Assembly (NCBI RefSeq): GCF_001407835.1
Contig: NZ_CYUO01000004.1
Span: 138,739 to 202,738 of the forward strand
DNA length: 64,000 nt
Source: Lagierella massiliensis
GTDB lineage: Bacteria; Bacillota; Clostridia; Tissierellales; Peptoniphilaceae
Direction: 5' to 3'
The notes beneath the pieces were generated by a model. That model was given only the letters and a program-made list of their open reading frames with translations. It had not been told where the DNA came from and made no database searches. Within the stretch, counting starts at the first letter, position 1. Every line of letters begins with the position of its first letter. This document shows, in pieces, positions 59,601 through 64,000 of this stretch. Both the position numbers and the translations under genes were made by a program.

Positions 59601-60251
59601 CTATTTAAAAATATCGTAATCTAACTCATCGTAGTTTTTTATAAATTGATTTGTCAAAGACTTTATAACCTCTTCATCGTGGGAAGAAGTTTCGTCAGCG
59701 ATGCCAATGATATTTCCCTCTAAACCATGTACAGTTTTTATACAATAGAGAGCATCTTCAAAAACCACAGTGCTGGAAATATCTCCATCAAGTCTTAAAG
59801 CTGCCTTTTTCCAAAATAACGGTTCAGATTTAAGATGACCGATGTTGTCGCAAGTTTGAACAAATTCAAAATATTTAATTAAATTCTTAGATCTTAGAGC
59901 TTCCATGGCAATGTGTTCCGGAGTTGCAGTAGCAACAGCCATTTTGATGCCGTTTGCCCTTAGTTTTTCCAAACAGTCAATCACACCAGGTTTTAAATCA
60001 AAATCATTTAAATAACCTTCAAGCATCATTCCCAAAATATTATTGTAGGAATTTTTAGGATTTTCTTTAAGACCGAAGTCATGGTTAACATTATTTATTA
60101 TATCGTCCATTGATAGGCCAATTAATTTTCTTTTGTAATCTTCATCAAAAAAAATACCCAAGCTTTTGAAATAGTCTTCCAAGACCGTATTCCACCTTGG
60201 CATTGAGTCGATGATGGTGCCATCCATGTCGAAAATTGCGTTTTTTTTCAT
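59601..60251 (-). CDS. HAD-family phosphatase (beta-PGM-like)
   Basis: 216 residues of the haloacid dehalogenase family. DxD nucleophile in FDMDGTIIDS near 7-16, motif II GIKMAVATATPE, Lys in SEPLFWKKA and VFEDALYCI with the last acidic pair. The alpha-helical cap between motif I and II puts it in the beta-phosphoglucomutase/phosphatase branch. AGGAGG precedes the ATG. Substrate unknown. Confidence 0.9.
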   Translation of the reverse strand: MKKNAIFDMDGTIIDSMPRWNTVLEDYFKSLGIFFDEDYKRKLIGLSMDDIINNVNHDFGLKENPKNSYNNILGMMLEGYLNDFDLKPGVIDCLEKLRANGIKMAVATATPEHIAMEALRSKNLIKYFEFVQTCDNIGHLKSEPLFWKKAALRLDGDISSTVVFEDALYCIKTVHGLEGNIIGIADETSSHDEEVIKSLTNQFIKNYDELDYDIFK

Positions 60252-60507
60252 TAACTACCTCCTAAGGTAAGTATAACATGAAGGATAGAGATTTAAAAAG
60301 AACAGATAGAGTGGGTGAAAATTTAAAAAAACTTCTTCAGTTAAGTTGAGATAAATTTGAAAATACATATTTTTTTGCGATTTAAGAAATTCTAATAAAA
60401 TTATTAAAACTACTATAATAATTCAGAATTTTATGATAGTATCTAAATCAAGAAGCCTTTTATTTAATCTTTTTATAAAGAGAGGCTAAAAATACAAGGA
60501 GGATTTT

Positions 60508-63500
60508 ATGTGTAAAATTAAAAAGTACTTAATTGTTTTCTTAGCTTTTGCTTTGATAGTTTTTTCACCAACAAGAGACTATGCAAAAGAAATTACAAGA
60601 ACGGCAGGTTCAGACAGATATGAAACTGCATTAAAAATTAGCAGAAAATATGTAGATAGTGCAGATAAAGTTATTATACTTTCGGGAGAAAACTATCCAG
60701 ATGCCATATCCGCGTCAGCGCTTTCTGCAGAAAATGAGTATCCTATTCTTTTAGCTAAAAAAGATAGTGTATCTAAAGAAGTAATTGAAGAAATTAAAAG
60801 AGTTAAAGCAAAGGAAATTCTTTTAATCGGAGGGGAAAGTACAATTTCAAAAAATGTGGAAAAAGAACTTTCAAAGGTAACTGTTATAAAGAGGATTGCA
60901 GGTTCAAATAGATATTTTACATCGGTAAGGGTGTATGAATATAAAAAACAATTGAATCCACAGTCTACACAAGTAGTATTTGCAAGTGGTAAAAACTTTG
61001 CAGACGCATTAATTGCGGCACCTTATATCTCAGATAAAGGCTCAATAATATTGTATGATCCTGGATGTGGAATAGATATAAATAAATACAGTCCAAAACT
61101 TATATTTGGAGGTAAGAGCAGTCTTCCTGGATTTGACAATGTAGAGAGAATTTCAGGTCGTGACAGATATCAAACTTCACTTGAACTTGCTAAGAAATTC
61201 AATTCTAAAAATATTGTAATTGCAAGTGGAGAAGATTATCCAGATGCATTAGCAGGTGCTCTCGTTGCAAAGAAGAAAAATGCACCTTTAATCCTTGTAA
61301 GAAAAAATGAAATAACAGATTCAGCACTACAATATTTTAAGGATAACAATATAGAATCAATTGAAATATTGGGTGGTAACACAACTATATCAGAAAAAGT
61401 TGAAAAAAATATTTTAAAGACTTTGAGAAATGACAGGGAAGAAGACAATAAAAAGGAAACTGAAAATATTAAACCAACTGAAAACACTAATCCAACTGAA
61501 AGACCTCAAAAGCCTGAATTGAAAAAAGAGGGATTAGAAAAAGAATTAGATAAAGCTAAAGATGTTTTAAACTCAGAGATTACAGAGGAATCAAAAAAAG
61601 ATTTACAAAAAGCGGTTGATGAAGCAAAAATCATTTTAGATAATGCTAAAACTCAAGAAGAGATAGATAAGGCTGTAGAAAAATTAAAAGAAGCGATAAA
61701 TATAGCTGAAAATTCAGTGCCTAAAAAATTTAAACTTACAGTTATTGGTGACAATGTTACTTCTAATCAAGACTCAGATATGGTTTATAGTGGAGAAGAA
61801 GTTGTACTTACTTTTTCCCCTGAAGAAAAGCACTTTGTAACAAAATTGTTGGTCAATGGAGTCGACGAAGTTTCAAAAGTAAAAGATAATAAGTATAGCT
61901 TTATTATGGAAAAAGATACTACTATTGAAGTTGTTATTGAAAGAAGATGCGAACTTAAACTTATTGGTGAAGATATTACATCAAGTGTAGAGCCAAGTAA
62001 CCAAATCATTCCTGGAACATATATAACGATAACAGTAAATCCAGGAGAAGATAAGACTGTAAGTGAATTTCTTGTAAATGGCGAAGATTTAATTGGACAA
62101 TTGAAAAATAACAAATACAGTTTCTATTTAGATAAGTGTACGACCATTGAAGTAAAGTACATTCAAAAGCCAACTGATCCAAATCCAGAAAGTGATTTTG
62201 TTTTTGATGTAAATACAGGAACAATTACAGATTATAGCTATAGTGGAAGAAAAGACGTTATAATACCTCGTACAATAAAAGGGGTGGAAGTAAAAGCTAT
62301 AGGAGAGTATGCTTTCTATTATAAAGGTCTTAACAGCGTTAAAATTCCTGATACAGTTACAGAGATAGGAGATTTAGCATTTAACTCAAATAATCTTGGA
62401 GTTGTAACCATTCCTAATTCTGTTGTAAAAATTGGAGATGGAGCATTTAAAGAAGCAGGCCTTACAAAGGTAGTCCTTCCTAAAGATATTAAAGATATAG
62501 GCAAAGGAGCTTTTAAAAATAATTCACTAACTGAATTTAGCATACCTAAAAACATGGAAGTTATACCAGAATCACTTTTAGAAAATAACGAATTGGAAAA
62601 AATTGTAATTCCAGATGGAGTTAAAGAAGTAGGTAAAAAAGCATTTTATAATAACAATCTAACAGAAGCAGAGTTTGCTGACTCTGTTAAAAAGATAGAC
62701 TCAATGGCATTTGTTAATAACAAGCTTGAAAGTGTAGAACTTCCAAATGACTGTGATGTGCATATACTTGCATTCGATGAAAATGTAAAAACAAATATAC
62801 CTAAAAAACCAGAAAAAGAAGTATCTGATGAAAAAGATTTTGCATTTGACAAAGAAACTGGAACTATCACAGAATATTTATCAGATGACCCTATAGTTAA
62901 GATTCCGAGCACAATAGATGGAGTTGCTGTAAAGAGAATAGGAAATTTCGAAGACTATATAGGCATAAAAAAATTCAAAGTTGGAGCTTTTGAAGGAAAA
63001 GAAATATTACAACTTACAATTCCAGAAGGAGTTGAAGAAATATTAGAAGGAGCCTTTAAGAATAACTCCCTAAAAACTTTAAATCTTCCACAATCTTTAA
63101 AAGTTTTAGAAAAAGATGCTTTCTCAGATAATAAAATAAAATCTGTGAATATTCCAAAGGAAATCAAGGAAATTTCTGAAGGTGTTTTTAGAAACAACGA
63201 ACTTGAAGAAGTTACTATGGCAAAAGATGTAAAAAGAATTGGTGCAGAAGCCTTTATGAATAATAATCTAAAAGCCATAGATATACCAGATGGTTTAACG
63301 ACTATTGAAGCTAATAGTTTTGCTTCTAATAATTTAACGGAAGTTCTATTACCGGAAAGTGTAACATCAATAGAAATAGGTGCATTTATAGGAAATCCAA
63401 TTGAAAAAATAAATTTACCAGAAAACCTTGAAAAAATTGGAGATGGAGCTTTTAAATATACAAGACTTACAGAACTTACAGTGCCAGAAAAGGTAAAAGA

Positions 63501-64000
63501 AATCGGAAAAGAAGCATTTTCTTACAGCCCAATTAAAAATGCAAGCTTTTTAGGAGGGACTGAAATAGGAGAAAGAGCATTTTACTCTTGTGGATTAGAA
63601 GAATTAAACTTTTCAGATGATACTGTAATTGGAGTTCAGTCTTTCCAAAATAATAACTTAAAGAAAGTTACTATCCCTAAAAATACAGAAAGACTTGCTG
63701 ACTATGCCTTTGCTCAAAACTTTTTAACAGAAGTAAATTTACCAGAAGGTTTAAAAGTTATAGGATCAGGAAGTTTATATGTAAATCATCTTGAAAATAT
63801 TAATCTTCCATCAACAGTTGAAACAATTGAAACAGCAGCCTTTTTCAACAACAGACTTGAAAACATAGAAATAGGGCCAAATGTTAAAAAGATTGATGAC
63901 GGAGCTTTTAAAACAAACAAATTAACAGAAGTTAAAATTCCTAAGGAAATAGTTTTAGGAAAAGATGTTTTTGATGAAACTGTAAATATTGTAAAGTACT
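60508..64000 (+). CDS. CWB2 surface protein with BspA-type leucine-rich repeats (partial, runs off the end)
   Basis: An open frame starts at ATG 60508 (AAGGAGG before it) and continues past the window end with no stop, giving at least 1164 residues. Signal peptide MCKIKKYLIVFLAFALIVFS, mature from about residue 27. Three CWB2 repeats start near 31 (RTAGSDRYETA), 128 (RIAGSNRYFTS) and 213 (RISGRDRYQTS). An Asn/Thr/Pro linker is followed by a FIVAR-like helical segment at about 341-395, two InlB/Flg_new-like repeats of about 70 residues to about 550, then at least 20 leucine-rich repeats of the BspA type (LRR_5; LTEVNLPEGLKVIG and similar). Wall-bound adhesin, arranged opposite to the first CWB2 protein, which has its repeats at the C-terminus. 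Confidence 0.9.
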   Translation, partial: MCKIKKYLIVFLAFALIVFSPTRDYAKEITRTAGSDRYETALKISRKYVDSADKVIILSGENYPDAISASALSAENEYPILLAKKDSVSKEVIEEIKRVKAKEILLIGGESTISKNVEKELSKVTVIKRIAGSNRYFTSVRVYEYKKQLNPQSTQVVFASGKNFADALIAAPYISDKGSIILYDPGCGIDINKYSPKLIFGGKSSLPGFDNVERISGRDRYQTSLELAKKFNSKNIVIASGEDYPDALAGALVAKKKNAPLILVRKNEITDSALQYFKDNNIESIEILGGNTTISEKVEKNILKTLRNDREEDNKKETENIKPTENTNPTERPQKPELKKEGLEKELDKAKDVLNSEITEESKKDLQKAVDEAKIILDNAKTQEEIDKAVEKLKEAINIAENSVPKKFKLTVIGDNVTSNQDSDMVYSGEEVVLTFSPEEKHFVTKLLVNGVDEVSKVKDNKYSFIMEKDTTIEVVIERRCELKLIGEDITSSVEPSNQIIPGTYITITVNPGEDKTVSEFLVNGEDLIGQLKNNKYSFYLDKCTTIEVKYIQKPTDPNPESDFVFDVNTGTITDYSYSGRKDVIIPRTIKGVEVKAIGEYAFYYKGLNSVKIPDTVTEIGDLAFNSNNLGVVTIPNSVVKIGDGAFKEAGLTKVVLPKDIKDIGKGAFKNNSLTEFSIPKNMEVIPESLLENNELEKIVIPDGVKEVGKKAFYNNNLTEAEFADSVKKIDSMAFVNNKLESVELPNDCDVHILAFDENVKTNIPKKPEKEVSDEKDFAFDKETGTITEYLSDDPIVKIPSTIDGVAVKRIGNFEDYIGIKKFKVGAFEGKEILQLTIPEGVEEILEGAFKNNSLKTLNLPQSLKVLEKDAFSDNKIKSVNIPKEIKEISEGVFRNNELEEVTMAKDVKRIGAEAFMNNNLKAIDIPDGLTTIEANSFASNNLTEVLLPESVTSIEIGAFIGNPIEKINLPENLEKIGDGAFKYTRLTELTVPEKVKEIGKEAFSYSPIKNASFLGGTEIGERAFYSCGLEELNFSDDTVIGVQSFQNNNLKKVTIPKNTERLADYAFAQNFLTEVNLPEGLKVIGSGSLYVNHLENINLPSTVETIETAAFFNNRLENIEIGPNVKKIDDGAFKTNKLTEVKIPKEIVLGKDVFDETVNIVKY

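Noticed and set aside
61236-63278. Several minus-strand open frames of 70-110 residues
   Set aside because: They are complements of the CWB2-BspA gene's repeated leucine-rich codons.

Overview
The window is a low-GC, AT-rich chromosome segment of an anaerobic, peptide- and amino-acid-fermenting Firmicute. CWB2 (cell wall binding repeat 2) surface proteins, the YedE/TusA/DUF3343 selenium-sulfur module, several peptidases and the strong Shine-Dalgarno sites fit the Clostridia, and my inference is a Tissierellia/Peptoniphilaceae-type anaerobe. I cannot name a species. I saw no rRNA, tRNA or CRISPR array.

Layout. 0-1.3 kb: the 3' end of an unknown gene, then a decayed composite insertion sequence (IS3-type left part, IS256-type right part). 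1.3-4.5 kb (minus): ybaK, a glutamate-cysteine ligase and an unusual ATP-grasp ligase, probably a gamma-glutamyl thiol operon. 4.5-8.1 kb: a metallo-hydrolase, small membrane proteins, an M20 amidohydrolase and a CPBP protease. 8.1-11.1 kb: a promoter, a yybP-ykoY manganese riboswitch with terminator, and a P2-type cation ATPase that is probably the Mn2+ exporter it controls. 11.2-13.1 kb: a selenium/sulfur module (YedE, TusA, DUF3343) and a GlsB-type membrane protein. 13.3-18.2 kb: a 1645-residue CWB2 surface protein.

18.3-34.2 kb is a catabolic and transport island. It starts after a solo IS end and holds a divergent serine hydroxymethyltransferase-like enzyme, an alpha/beta hydrolase, an AGCS amino-acid symporter, a two-component system whose soluble kinase carries a cupin sensor, an AtuA/DUF4387 pair, two paralogous NMT1/taurine-type ABC transporters and a polar amino-acid ABC transporter. 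Its substrate is unknown, and I consider it one of the two best candidates for an undescribed system.

34.3-38.4 kb: an M16C peptidase (minus), exonuclease III and a molbindin-like protein. 38.5-45.2 kb is the second candidate: two small secreted proteins, two anchored extracytoplasmic proteins, three polytopic membrane proteins, an ABC ATPase, a lipoprotein, a small membrane protein and a relic of a third secreted protein. The layout resembles a bacteriocin/secreted-peptide export and immunity locus. Its promoters share a cre-like motif with the front of the catabolic island.

45.3-49.0 kb: an MtnA-like isomerase, a class II aldolase and an MtnK-type kinase, which together would split methylthioribose or 5-deoxyribose, followed by a possible nuclease-fold protein. 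49.1-54.1 kb: a COG3199 NAD-kinase-like protein, peptidase T, a PepD-type dipeptidase, a GNAT enzyme and an AIM24-family protein. 54.2-60.3 kb (minus): a YjiH membrane protein and an agmatinase, preceded by three palindromes and by a PAS-AAA-Fis regulator that lacks the sigma-54-contacting GAFTGA loop (TyrR-like), then cca and a HAD phosphatase. 60.5 kb to the end: a second CWB2 protein with BspA-type leucine-rich repeats that runs off the window.
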